A DNA stretch of 64,000 nucleotides from Actinomycetota bacterium (GTDB taxonomy: Bacteria > Actinomycetota > Actinomycetes > Actinomycetales > Dermatophilaceae), in NCBI GenBank assembly GCA_020160805.1, contig JAIUPO010000006.1, forward strand, positions 87,385-151,384. Reading direction: 5' to 3'. Both the position numbers and the translations under genes were made by a program. This document shows positions 43,211 through 51,070 of the stretch, one piece after another (position 1 is the stretch's first letter; each line of letters begins with the position of its first letter). The notes under the pieces were generated by a model. That model saw only the letters and a list, made by a program, of their open reading frames with translations, had not been told where the DNA came from and did no database searches.

Positions 43211-44419
43211 ATGCCCGCCCGCCGACGCCATGCGGTGACGCTCGCCCTGCTCACCGGGCTTGCCGGGCTCGCGGCGTGTTCGGGCGGCTCCGGCGACCCC
43301 TCTGCGGTCACGAAACCCGGCGCCTCATCCAGCTCGACCGGCTCCGCGACCTCGGCCAGCAGCTCGTCGACGACCACCCCCACTCCGGACCCGCCGAAGA
43401 CCATCACGATCGGCGCGAGCGGCGATCTGCTCACCCATGTCGCCGTCCGCCGCAGCGCCGAGGCGTACGCCGGCCGCGCCGGGAAGTACGACTTCTCGCC
43501 CATGTTTGCCAAGGTCAAGAAGTTGATCTCCTCGGCCGATATCTCGTTGTGCCACATGGAAACTCCGCTCACGTCCACGAACACCAACCTGAGCCGGCCG
43601 GGCATCCTCGTCTTCAACACCCCCCACGAACTCGCGGATGCCGTCAAGAGCACGGGCTACGAGGGCTGCGATTTCGCGTCCAATCACACGTGGGACATGG
43701 GCTTGGCCGGCCTCGCAGACACGATCAATGTCTTCGACACCGCGGGCCTCGGGCTCGCCGCCCCGGGGGCCACTGAGGCCTCCCCCAAGGAGACCGGGAC
43801 CTACGAAAGCCATGGCGTCCGCATCGCCCACCTGGCCTATACCTACACGATCTACAACAACTGGGGGCCCAACACCGACGTCCCGCCCGAAGCACCCTGG
43901 CTGGCGGAGTCGCTCTGGCCCGCGGTGACCGCCGAGGGCATCATCAAGGACGCCAAGCAGGCCAAGGCCGATGGCGCGGATTTCGTTGTCGTGTCGATGC
44001 ATTGGGGCCAGGAGTATGTCGCCGAGCCCACCGCCGATCAGACCTCGATCGCCAAGGCCCTGCTGACATCTCCCGAGGTCGACGTGATCCTCGGCACCCA
44101 CGTCCACCGGGTCCAGCCCTGCTCGCAGATCGACGGCAAGTACGTCTTCTATGGCCTCGGCAACTTCTTGTCCAACCAGTCCCCCAGCGTCGACTCCTCG
44201 CTCATCCCGCAAACCCAAGAAGGCATCCACGTGACCGTGACGCTGACCAAGGACGCGGACGGCACGGTCTCCTCGACGGCGAGCTACCAGCCGACCAAGG
44301 TCAACCTCGCCGGCCACGTGATCACCCCGGCCACCAAGGCCGGCAACCCCACGACATACGACCGGGTCACCAAGACCCTGGAGAGCCTCGGCGACTGCCC
44401 GCTCACCCCGGCGAACTGA
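43211..44419 (+). CDS. CapA-family lipoprotein (poly-gamma-glutamate synthesis/metallophosphatase type)
   Basis: A 402-residue lipoprotein. The signal LALLTGLAGLAAC gives a lipobox, then a Ser/Thr/Pro linker (about residues 25-60). The CapA domain has TITIGASGDLLTHVAV, a metal-type Asp, then MFAKVKKLISSADISLCHME, DFASNHTWDMGLAGLADTI (NH[TA]xD) and LGTHVHRVQPC (GxHxH), all part of the calcineurin-like metal site. In Bacillus CapA/PgsA assists poly-gamma-glutamate export; free-standing actinobacterial forms have no known role. ATG at 43211 preferred to a TTG three codons earlier. A long dyad follows the stop. Confidence 0.9.
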   Translation: MPARRRHAVTLALLTGLAGLAACSGGSGDPSAVTKPGASSSSTGSATSASSSSTTTPTPDPPKTITIGASGDLLTHVAVRRSAEAYAGRAGKYDFSPMFAKVKKLISSADISLCHMETPLTSTNTNLSRPGILVFNTPHELADAVKSTGYEGCDFASNHTWDMGLAGLADTINVFDTAGLGLAAPGATEASPKETGTYESHGVRIAHLAYTYTIYNNWGPNTDVPPEAPWLAESLWPAVTAEGIIKDAKQAKADGADFVVVSMHWGQEYVAEPTADQTSIAKALLTSPEVDVILGTHVHRVQPCSQIDGKYVFYGLGNFLSNQSPSVDSSLIPQTQEGIHVTVTLTKDADGTVSSTASYQPTKVNLAGHVITPATKAGNPTTYDRVTKTLESLGDCPLTPAN

Positions 44420-44455
44420 GCGGTGAGCTGGCCGGCGGGCTGACGAAACCGAGAG

Positions 44456-44525
44456 CTAACGACCGACCTACCGCCTGGTATTGGTCGTGATCACGGCTCA
44501 TACCAGGCGGTAGCTCGGTCGTTAG
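44456..44525. repeat. 70-bp dyad (element B), likely bidirectional terminator
   Basis: Two 35-base arms centred at 44490/44491 (CGTGA|TCACG) match at 31 positions. Outer ends are CTAACGACCGA and TCGGTCGTTAG; inside are CTACCGCCTGGTA and TACCAGGCGGTAG, shared with element A (823-868). It lies between convergent genes ending at 44419 and 44541, so termination in both directions is the simplest role. Confidence 0.8.
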
Positions 44526-44540
44526 GGGCGGTCGATGGGG

Positions 44541-46040
44541 TCAGCGCAGGATGCCGTCGGCGACCCACTGGCGGATGCGGATCGTGAAGTCGTCGAGGAG
44601 GACGGCCTGGTCGCGATCGAGCAGGGCCGCGATGGCCACGATCGCCTGGCGGGCGGTGAGTTCGCCGTCGGCGACCCCGATATATGCCGCGGCGGCCGTG
44701 CCGAAGTCGCCGCTCAGCAGGTCCGATTGCTGCAAACCCTCGCTCTGGCGCAGCTCGAGATACGAGAGGTCGGGCTCCCCTGGCCGGCTGACCTGGACGA
44801 GGGTGACATCGGGGGCGACGGTCCACGCCGTATCGAGGACCTCCTGATCCGTATGCCGAGCCAGCCAGTCCCGCGCCTCGACCTGGGCGAGTAGCACCGG
44901 CCCGAGCGGCGGCCGGACCGGGCCGCGCGCATCGCGGATCTCGATCCAGGGCGTCCGCTCGTCCGCGGGACGATGGAGGGTGATCAGGCCGAACGCGATG
45001 CCGCTGACTCCGCGGGCGGCGAAGTCGTCGAGCCAGGCGGCATACATCCGGGCAAACTCGCCGGTCCCCGACTGTTGGCCGCCGTCGCGGGCCCAGGTCT
45101 CGGCATACTGCGCGGGATCCTGCATCTCGCGCATCAGCACGAGGACATCGACCCCGGCACGCGCGGCCCAGTCCGCAACCCGCTCGCCCCAGGCCGCGTC
45201 ACCGACGACCTCCCAATTGCCGATGATCTGCGCGATCCCGCCGGGCTCTAGGTGCTCGCCGAGGTGGGTCACGAGGTGCTCGACGACGGCATCACCGGAC
45301 TGCCCGCCGTCGCGATATTCGTAGGTCGGCAAGCCATGGTCGCGCGGGGTGATGACGAAGGGTGGATTGCTGACGATGAGCGAGAAGCGTTCCCCCGCAA
45401 CGGGTTCCAGCATCGAGCCTTGGCGGATGTCCCAGTCCTGCTCGTTGAGCGCGGCATTGAAACGGACAATATTCAGCGCCCGCTCGGAGATATCGGTGGC
45501 GACGATTTCCTCGGCATGCGTGCTCAGGTGCAGGGCCTGGACGCCGCAGCCGGTGCCGAGGTCGAGGGCCCGCCGGACCCGCGGACGCGGTGTCCACGCG
45601 GCGAGCGTCGCGGAGGCGCCGCCGACGCCGAGGACATGGTCGACCGGGAGCGGGGCGCGAGTGGCGAGTTCGGACAGATCGGAGGCGATCCACCAGGTGT
45701 GCTCGTCATCGCCATAGGGGCGCAGGTCGACCAGGGCCAGCAGCGCATCCCCCTCGGCGCGCACCAGACCGAGCCGCAGGGCGCCGGCGGCACCGAGGCG
45801 CGGTAGGGCCGCCTCCACCCGCGCCTGGTCGACCGGATCCCCGAGGGTGAACAGCCGCACGAGAACGGCCGCTGGGTCCGTGCTCTCACGAGTGACGCGC
45901 TCGGCCGGGATGACCTGCTCGCGCGCCAAGGCGTTCGCGGCCACCGGGCCCAGCAGGTCGAGGACGTGCGTCACCGAATAGTCGGCGGCTGCCAAGTCCG
46001 CGCGCAGGGCGGCGATCAGGGAGGGATCGGTGTCCAGCAT
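44541..46040 (-). CDS. Class I SAM-dependent methyltransferase (HemK/PrmC-like core)
   Basis: A 499-residue protein with a central Rossmann methyltransferase domain (about residues 150-320): RALDLGTGCGVQALHLSTHA (SAM site) and SLIVSNPPFVITPRDHG, the NPPF catalytic element of N-methyltransferases acting on amide or adenine nitrogen. An N-terminal helical domain and a C-terminal ~150-residue domain flank it, an architecture common in actinobacteria and annotated only as a methyltransferase. The substrate could be protein, rRNA or DNA; it is not a standard PrmC by size. Adjacent to the upstream membrane protein without a gap. Confidence 0.9.
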   Translation of the reverse strand: MLDTDPSLIAALRADLAAADYSVTHVLDLLGPVAANALAREQVIPAERVTRESTDPAAVLVRLFTLGDPVDQARVEAALPRLGAAGALRLGLVRAEGDALLALVDLRPYGDDEHTWWIASDLSELATRAPLPVDHVLGVGGASATLAAWTPRPRVRRALDLGTGCGVQALHLSTHAEEIVATDISERALNIVRFNAALNEQDWDIRQGSMLEPVAGERFSLIVSNPPFVITPRDHGLPTYEYRDGGQSGDAVVEHLVTHLGEHLEPGGIAQIIGNWEVVGDAAWGERVADWAARAGVDVLVLMREMQDPAQYAETWARDGGQQSGTGEFARMYAAWLDDFAARGVSGIAFGLITLHRPADERTPWIEIRDARGPVRPPLGPVLLAQVEARDWLARHTDQEVLDTAWTVAPDVTLVQVSRPGEPDLSYLELRQSEGLQQSDLLSGDFGTAAAAYIGVADGELTARQAIVAIAALLDRDQAVLLDDFTIRIRQWVADGILR

Positions 46041-46862
46041 TCAGCGAACGCTAGCGGAACCCGTCACCGCGTCGGCACGCCGATCCACCCCGTGCTCCCC
46101 CGCCACCTCGCCGAGGTTCGTGTCCCGCTCAGTCGCTGCAGGCGGCGGCGCCGTTGGATCAGCGGCCGCGCGGGACGCCTGCACCTCGGGGGCGACTAGC
46201 TCCGGCGCGCTCGCCCGCGGCACGTCGAGCAGCGCCAGCAGGCGGACCCCGAGGGCGGCGGCATACAAGCACCCGGCGAGCAACTCCACGCACTCCTCGA
46301 GCGTTTGCTCGAGCCGCTCGACATCGACCGGCATGGTCGCCGGGTCGATCGCGTCCATCCCGATCGCCGTGACCGAGCAGAGCACGCCGAGGACGAAGAG
46401 CCAAAGCGCGAGCCGGTCGGCGCGCAGCGCCCGGAGCACGAAGGGCAGGGCGAGCAGACCCGCCACCCCCATGAGCAGGACCTGGAAGTCGCCAGGGGCC
46501 AGGAAGTCGAGCCCGGGTATGCGGATGTCGCGCGGCGCCAGGATGCGGTCCCGGATCCGCTCGTGGATCGCGAACCGGTCGTCCAGCGCCAGGTAGGAGA
46601 AGCCGAGGGCCAGCACGACATACGCCAGCCGGTGCGACCGTGGCCACTCGCGCACGACCCCCGCGACCGCCAGCGCGGCCGCCGTGGCCGCGGCCAGCAT
46701 GAGCAGGACCGTCTGCAGCCAGGTCATGGGGGTCAGCTCGAGCGCGATCCATTCCCAATAGCGCGGATACTGCGCTGCCGCGAGCGCGGCGGGCGCCAGC
46801 ACGGCCAGCAGCATCAGGGCGATGACCAGGCGCGTTCGAGCGCGGGCGATGAGCGGATGCAC
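46041..46862 (-). CDS. Uncharacterised multi-span membrane protein
   Basis: A 273-residue protein with about six membrane helices: VIALMLLAVLAPAALAAA, WLQTVLLMLAAATAAALAVA, LAYVVLALGFSYLAL, VLLMGVAGLLALPFVLRAL, LALWLFVLGVLCSVTAIGMD and AGCLYAAALGVRLLALLD. A charged loop DDRFAIHERIRDRILAPRD follows helix 3. The last ~45 residues are a polar tail rich in Ala/Pro/Glu. GTG at 46860-46862 was chosen as start because the hydrophobic part begins there and the dehydrogenase stop is 4 bases upstream. No family recognised. Confidence 0.75.
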   Translation of the reverse strand: MHPLIARARTRLVIALMLLAVLAPAALAAAQYPRYWEWIALELTPMTWLQTVLLMLAAATAAALAVAGVVREWPRSHRLAYVVLALGFSYLALDDRFAIHERIRDRILAPRDIRIPGLDFLAPGDFQVLLMGVAGLLALPFVLRALRADRLALWLFVLGVLCSVTAIGMDAIDPATMPVDVERLEQTLEECVELLAGCLYAAALGVRLLALLDVPRASAPELVAPEVQASRAAADPTAPPPAATERDTNLGEVAGEHGVDRRADAVTGSASVR

Positions 46863-46866
46863 CGGA

Positions 46867-47868
46867 CTACCCTGCCGCACGGGCCAGGCGCGGCGGCGCA
46901 GGCACGATGTGGATCGGCGTGCCGTCGGCTGCCGCCTGGATGGCGCGGCCGAACATCTGCGCGCCGCGGGCGAGCACCTCATCGCGCCACCACGCGCTGT
47001 GCGCGCTCTGCAGCACGCGGCCCTCGGCGATGAGCAGGGCGTCGATCGGGTCGTGGGGGTCGAGGACGATCTCGTCGACGGCATACCCTCGCAGGCGGCC
47101 CGCCAGCAGGGCGCCGCGCAGCGCGTCGGCGTCCGCGAGGACCGGCCGCCCGACATTGACGACGAAGGCGTCCTTGTCCAGCAGGGCAAGCTGCCCCGCG
47201 TCGAGGATCGGGTAATGGCCCTCGATCGTCGAGGCCGTCAGGGCGACGAGATCCGCCTCTCGCAGCGCCTCCTCCTGCCCGAGGATGGGTATGCCGTCCG
47301 CTTGCGCCGCCGCGAGCGCGGCGGGGTCGATGTCGACGCCAACGACCCGCATACCCAAGCCGGAGGCCAGCCTGGCCAGGCGCCGCCCGATGCGGCCGAG
47401 CCCGATGATCGCCAGGGTGCGGCTGGTGATCTCGACACCGCGCAGCGAGACCTCGAAGGGGGCGCGGCCGGCGGCTTTGTCATGGGCCAGATGCAGTCGG
47501 GTCGCGCTGGCGAAGAGCAGAGCGAGGGCGTGCTCGGCGACGGCATTGGTGGCGTATTCAGGCAGCGTCGAGACCGTGATGCCGCGCTCGGCCAGACCGG
47601 CGAGGTCGAGGTGCTCATAACCGGTGGCATAAAGCACGATGTGCCGCAGGCCGGGCAGCTGATCCAGCAGCCCGTCATCAAGGACGGGAAGGGTGACATT
47701 CGTCGAGGCGAGAACCTCGGCGTCACGCAGCAGCGAGGCCGCCTCGTGTCGCTCCGGAGCGGTATGCCGTTGCGCGAAGCGGACCGTATGCCGCACCTCC
47801 AGCGCCCCCAGCACCGCCTCCGGCAGGCTCGCCCGGCCCGCTCTGCTCAACACCACGACCTTGGCCAT
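46867..47868 (-). CDS. D-isomer-specific 2-hydroxyacid dehydrogenase family protein
   Basis: A 333-residue NAD-dependent dehydrogenase. The nucleotide fold is TLAIIGLGRIGRRLARLASG (about residues 150-169) with VGVDID, so NAD is likely preferred. FVVNVGRPVLADADALRGAL has the substrate-binding Arg region, and SAHSAWW gives the catalytic His. NAVAEHALALLFASATRLH is the usual helix at the domain hinge. The substrate is unknown. First gene of a three-gene minus-strand run with a membrane protein and a methyltransferase. Confidence 0.88.
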   Translation of the reverse strand: MAKVVVLSRAGRASLPEAVLGALEVRHTVRFAQRHTAPERHEAASLLRDAEVLASTNVTLPVLDDGLLDQLPGLRHIVLYATGYEHLDLAGLAERGITVSTLPEYATNAVAEHALALLFASATRLHLAHDKAAGRAPFEVSLRGVEITSRTLAIIGLGRIGRRLARLASGLGMRVVGVDIDPAALAAAQADGIPILGQEEALREADLVALTASTIEGHYPILDAGQLALLDKDAFVVNVGRPVLADADALRGALLAGRLRGYAVDEIVLDPHDPIDALLIAEGRVLQSAHSAWWRDEVLARGAQMFGRAIQAAADGTPIHIVPAPPRLARAAG

Positions 47869-47964
47869 CTCGCCGCCCTCCTCGACCCGTGGGCGGCCTC
47901 CCTGCCACCCACTGCATACCTCCCCTGACGCGGCAGCACGCCGGAAGGTTGTGTCCAGAACTGA

Positions 47965-48015
47965 CCGTAGGCCCGGCGTGCGCAGCTTCAGGGGCTGCCC
48001 ACGCCGGGCCTACGG
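47965..48015. terminator. Very strong hairpin terminator downstream of hppA
   Basis: CCGTAGGCCCGGCGTG (47965-47980) and CACGCCGGGCCTACGG (48000-48015) form a perfect 16-base stem; the loop can pair further (GCAGC/GCTGC). It lies 33 bases after the hppA stop, on the minus-strand path. The rest of the space to the 2-hydroxyacid dehydrogenase start holds no gene. Confidence 0.85.
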
Positions 48016-48047
48016 CGGATCGTTATGGCTCGGTTATGCGGCCTCGA

Positions 48048-50501
48048 TCAGTTGTTTCCGGTGTAGCTCGGCGGCACGACATCGCTGTCGTCGATGGCGG
48101 CCGCAGTGTTCGGCGCGCTCACCGAGGACGGCACGGCCGGGGCATCTGCCGCGGCGGTGAGGGCGGCCGGGGCCGCGTCCTCCGACGCGATCGAGATCGA
48201 GCGGCGCTTCGAAACGAAGACCGCGGCGATGACGATCAGCACGGCAGCACCGGCGATCGTGTAGCGCATGGCCTTGTTCTCGCTGGAGCCGATGCTCAGC
48301 GACACGATGGCCGGCGCGACGAGCACCGAGACCAAGTTCATGACCTTGATCAGCGGGTTGATCGCCGGGCCAGCGGTGTCCTTGAACGGGTCACCGACGG
48401 TGTCACCGATGACCGTGGCCGCGTGGGCGTCGGTGCCCTTGCCGCCGAAGTGGCCGTCCTCGACGATCTTCTTGGCGTTATCCCACGCGCCACCGGAGTT
48501 GGCGAGGAAGACGGCCATCAGGGCGCCGGCGCCGATCGCGCCGGCGAGGAAGCCCGCGAGCGCGCCGATGCCGAGGCCGAAGCCCACGGCGACCGGCATC
48601 AAGGCAGCGAGCAGACCGGGGGTCGCGAGTTCGCGCAGGCTGTCGCGGGTGCAGATGTCGACGACCTTGCCGTATTCGGGCTTGGCCGTGCCCTCCATGA
48701 TCCCGGGGATCTCGCGGAACTGGCGGCGCACCTCGAAGACGATGGCGCCGGCCGCGCGGGTGACGGCATTGATGGCCAGGCCGGAGAAGAGGAAGACCAC
48801 GGCGGCACCGAGCAACAGGCCGACGAGGGCGTGCGGGGCGGTGACGAGCGCCTGCGCATTGCTGACGAAGGCCGTGCCGGCATCCTGCGAGATGCCATCG
48901 AGCTTGCCCTCGGCGAGCATCTTGGTGAACTGGCCCTGCCAGGCGTCCGAGTAGGAACCGAAGAGCGCGGTCGCCGCAAGCACGGCGGTGGCGATCGCGA
49001 TGCCCTTGGTGATGGCCTTGGTGGTGTTGCCGACCGCGTCGAGCTCGGTGAGGATCTGCGCGCCCTCGTCGTGCACATCGCCAGACATCTCGGCAATGCC
49101 CTGGGCGTTGTCGGAGACGGGGCCGAAGGTGTCCATCGCGACGATGACGCCGACGGTGGTCAGCAGGCCACAGCCGGCCAGGGCGACGAGGAAGAGCGCC
49201 AGGGCGGTGCTGCCGCCGCCGAGGAGGAAGGCGAGGTAGACCGCACCGGCGATGATGCCGGTGGTGTAGACCGCGGACTCCAGGCCGACCCCGATACCCG
49301 ACAGAACCACGGTGGCCGGGCCGGTCAGCGAGGTGCGGGCGACGTCATTGGTCGGCTTGTCCTCGGTGCCGGTGAAGTAGCCGGTCAGCCACAAGATGAT
49401 GCCGGCCAGGACGATGCCGATGATGACCGCGAGCAGCGCGGTGCGACGGGGGTCGCCGGCGAGCGCGCTGATGTCGGCATTCTCCGACCCGAGCTCGGCG
49501 AAGGTGCCCGGCAGGTAGGTGTAGGCCGCGACAGCGGTCAAGACCGCGGAGACGGCGGCGGCGATGTAGAAGCCGCGGTTGATCGCCTTCAGGGCGTTCT
49601 CGCCGGGCCGGGCCTTGGTGATGTAAACGCCGAGGAGGGCGGTGATGGCACCGATGGCGGGGACGATCAGCGGGAAGACGAGGCCGAAGCTGCCGAAGGC
49701 GACCGAGCCGAGGATGAGCGCGGCGACCAGGGTGACGGCATACGACTCGAAGAGGTCGGCGGCCATACCGGCGCAGTCACCGACGTTGTCGCCGACATTG
49801 TCGGCGATGGTTGCCGCATTGCGGGGGTCATCCTCGGGGATGCCCGCCTCGACCTTGCCGACGAGGTCGGCGCCGACATCGGCAGCCTTGGTGAAGATGC
49901 CGCCGCCGACTCGCATGAACATCGCAAGGAGGGCCGCGCCGAAGCCGAAGCCTTCGAGGACCTTGGGGGCGTCGCCCTTGTACATCATGACGACGACGGA
50001 GGCGCCGAGCAGACCGAGGCCGACGGTCGCCATACCCACGACACCACCGGTGCGGAAGGCGACCTTCATGCCCTCATCGCGGCTGCCCTTGCGGGCTGCC
50101 TCCGCGACGCGGACGTTGGCCTTAACGGCCAGGCTCATGCCGAGATAGCCGATGGCGGCGGAGAAGGCCGCACCGACGATGAAGAAGGCCGAGCGGCCCC
50201 ACATCACCGATGAGCTGTCCGCGGGGAGGAAGAGCAGCAGGAAGAAGACGAGGACCACGAAGATGCCGAGCGTCTTGAACTGGCGACGCAGGTAGGCCTG
50301 CGCGCCTTCCTCGACGGCCGCGCCGATCGTCTGCATGTTCTCGGTGCCCGGACTGTGGGCCAGCACCTGCGAGCGGAAGACCCAGCCCATGACCAGCGAA
50401 ATCGCGGCGATACCCGCGACGGCGTAGGTCAGGTAGAGGTTGTTCCCGGTCAGCTCCAGGTTTGACGCCGCTGCGGGCACCATGGGTACCAGACCCGTCA
50501 T
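48048..50501 (-). CDS. hppA: Membrane-bound proton-pumping pyrophosphatase (K+-independent type)
   Basis: An 817-residue polytopic H+-PPase. The pyrophosphate site is DVGADLVGKVEAGIPEDDPR (about residues 207-226), with DNVGDNVGDCAG and the late GDTVGDPFKDTAGPAINP as the other acidic motifs. GNTTKAITKG carries Lys and Thr at the positions that set potassium independence, so K+-independent proton pumping is expected. The C-terminal ~60 residues are a polar Ala/Ser/Pro tail. GAGGAGG precedes the ATG. It stores PPi energy as a proton gradient across the membrane; soluble ppa at 29583 competes for the same substrate. Confidence 0.96.
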   Translation of the reverse strand: MTGLVPMVPAAASNLELTGNNLYLTYAVAGIAAISLVMGWVFRSQVLAHSPGTENMQTIGAAVEEGAQAYLRRQFKTLGIFVVLVFFLLLFLPADSSSVMWGRSAFFIVGAAFSAAIGYLGMSLAVKANVRVAEAARKGSRDEGMKVAFRTGGVVGMATVGLGLLGASVVVMMYKGDAPKVLEGFGFGAALLAMFMRVGGGIFTKAADVGADLVGKVEAGIPEDDPRNAATIADNVGDNVGDCAGMAADLFESYAVTLVAALILGSVAFGSFGLVFPLIVPAIGAITALLGVYITKARPGENALKAINRGFYIAAAVSAVLTAVAAYTYLPGTFAELGSENADISALAGDPRRTALLAVIIGIVLAGIILWLTGYFTGTEDKPTNDVARTSLTGPATVVLSGIGVGLESAVYTTGIIAGAVYLAFLLGGGSTALALFLVALAGCGLLTTVGVIVAMDTFGPVSDNAQGIAEMSGDVHDEGAQILTELDAVGNTTKAITKGIAIATAVLAATALFGSYSDAWQGQFTKMLAEGKLDGISQDAGTAFVSNAQALVTAPHALVGLLLGAAVVFLFSGLAINAVTRAAGAIVFEVRRQFREIPGIMEGTAKPEYGKVVDICTRDSLRELATPGLLAALMPVAVGFGLGIGALAGFLAGAIGAGALMAVFLANSGGAWDNAKKIVEDGHFGGKGTDAHAATVIGDTVGDPFKDTAGPAINPLIKVMNLVSVLVAPAIVSLSIGSSENKAMRYTIAGAAVLIVIAAVFVSKRRSISIASEDAAPAALTAAADAPAVPSSVSAPNTAAAIDDSDVVPPSYTGNN

Positions 50502-50647
50502 CAGCCATCCTCCTCGATGGTTTTTTCGCGAAAAGGTCCTGGGCGCAGGTCATTGCGGCCAGGACTGCGCGGTCAGGCTATATGTGGAAGTCGACGGCCC
50601 CGAAATCGATGTGGGCCGCATCACGTCAGGCGGTCACGCCGTGGGGC

Positions 50648-50998
50648 TCAGGACGGCAGCTCGGTGACGGCAGCGACAGCTTCGTCCACGGACTCGTGCA
50701 AGGGCAGCACCCGTTCCAGGCCGGTGGCCAAGAAAATGCGCCGAATCCGGTCGGTGGTGACCACACAGTGCAGGACGCCGCCGAGCTGGCGGACCGCCTT
50801 GAGGCGGCCGACGAGGACACCGAGGCCCGTGGAGTCCATGAAGTCGACGGCGCTGAGGTCGGCGACCAGTGCCAGGCGCCCATCGGCCATGGCCGATGTC
50901 AGAGCGTCCCGCAAGAGTCCGGCCGTCGTCGCATCCACGTCGCCGGCGACATGGATGACCATCACGGGATCGTGATCGTCGGTAGAAACGGACAACAT
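50648..50998 (-). CDS. STAS-domain anti-sigma-factor antagonist
   Basis: A 116-residue SpoIIAA-like protein. VMVIHVAGDVDATTAGLLRD is the first strand-helix unit, and VADLSAVDFMDSTGLGVLVG contains the DSTGLG motif whose Ser (about residue 57) is phosphorylated by a cognate anti-sigma kinase in characterised members. Unphosphorylated, it would free a sigma factor. No anti-sigma kinase or sigma gene is adjacent, so the partner is elsewhere. GAAGGAG precedes the ATG at 50996-50998. It lies 146 bases upstream of hppA on the same strand. Confidence 0.9.
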   Translation of the reverse strand: MLSVSTDDHDPVMVIHVAGDVDATTAGLLRDALTSAMADGRLALVADLSAVDFMDSTGLGVLVGRLKAVRQLGGVLHCVVTTDRIRRIFLATGLERVLPLHESVDEAVAAVTELPS

Positions 50999-51070
50999 TG
51001 CGGAAACCCAACTCCTTCGAACGGGTGAAAGGTCAACGTTCTGACGTGGCGCGCTTACCGTAGACCACCA

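Noticed and set aside
47889..50213. A 774-codon plus-strand open frame opposite hppA
   Set aside because: Its residues are almost only Asp, Gly, Glu, Arg and His, the mirror image of hppA codons. The hppA frame has all family motifs.
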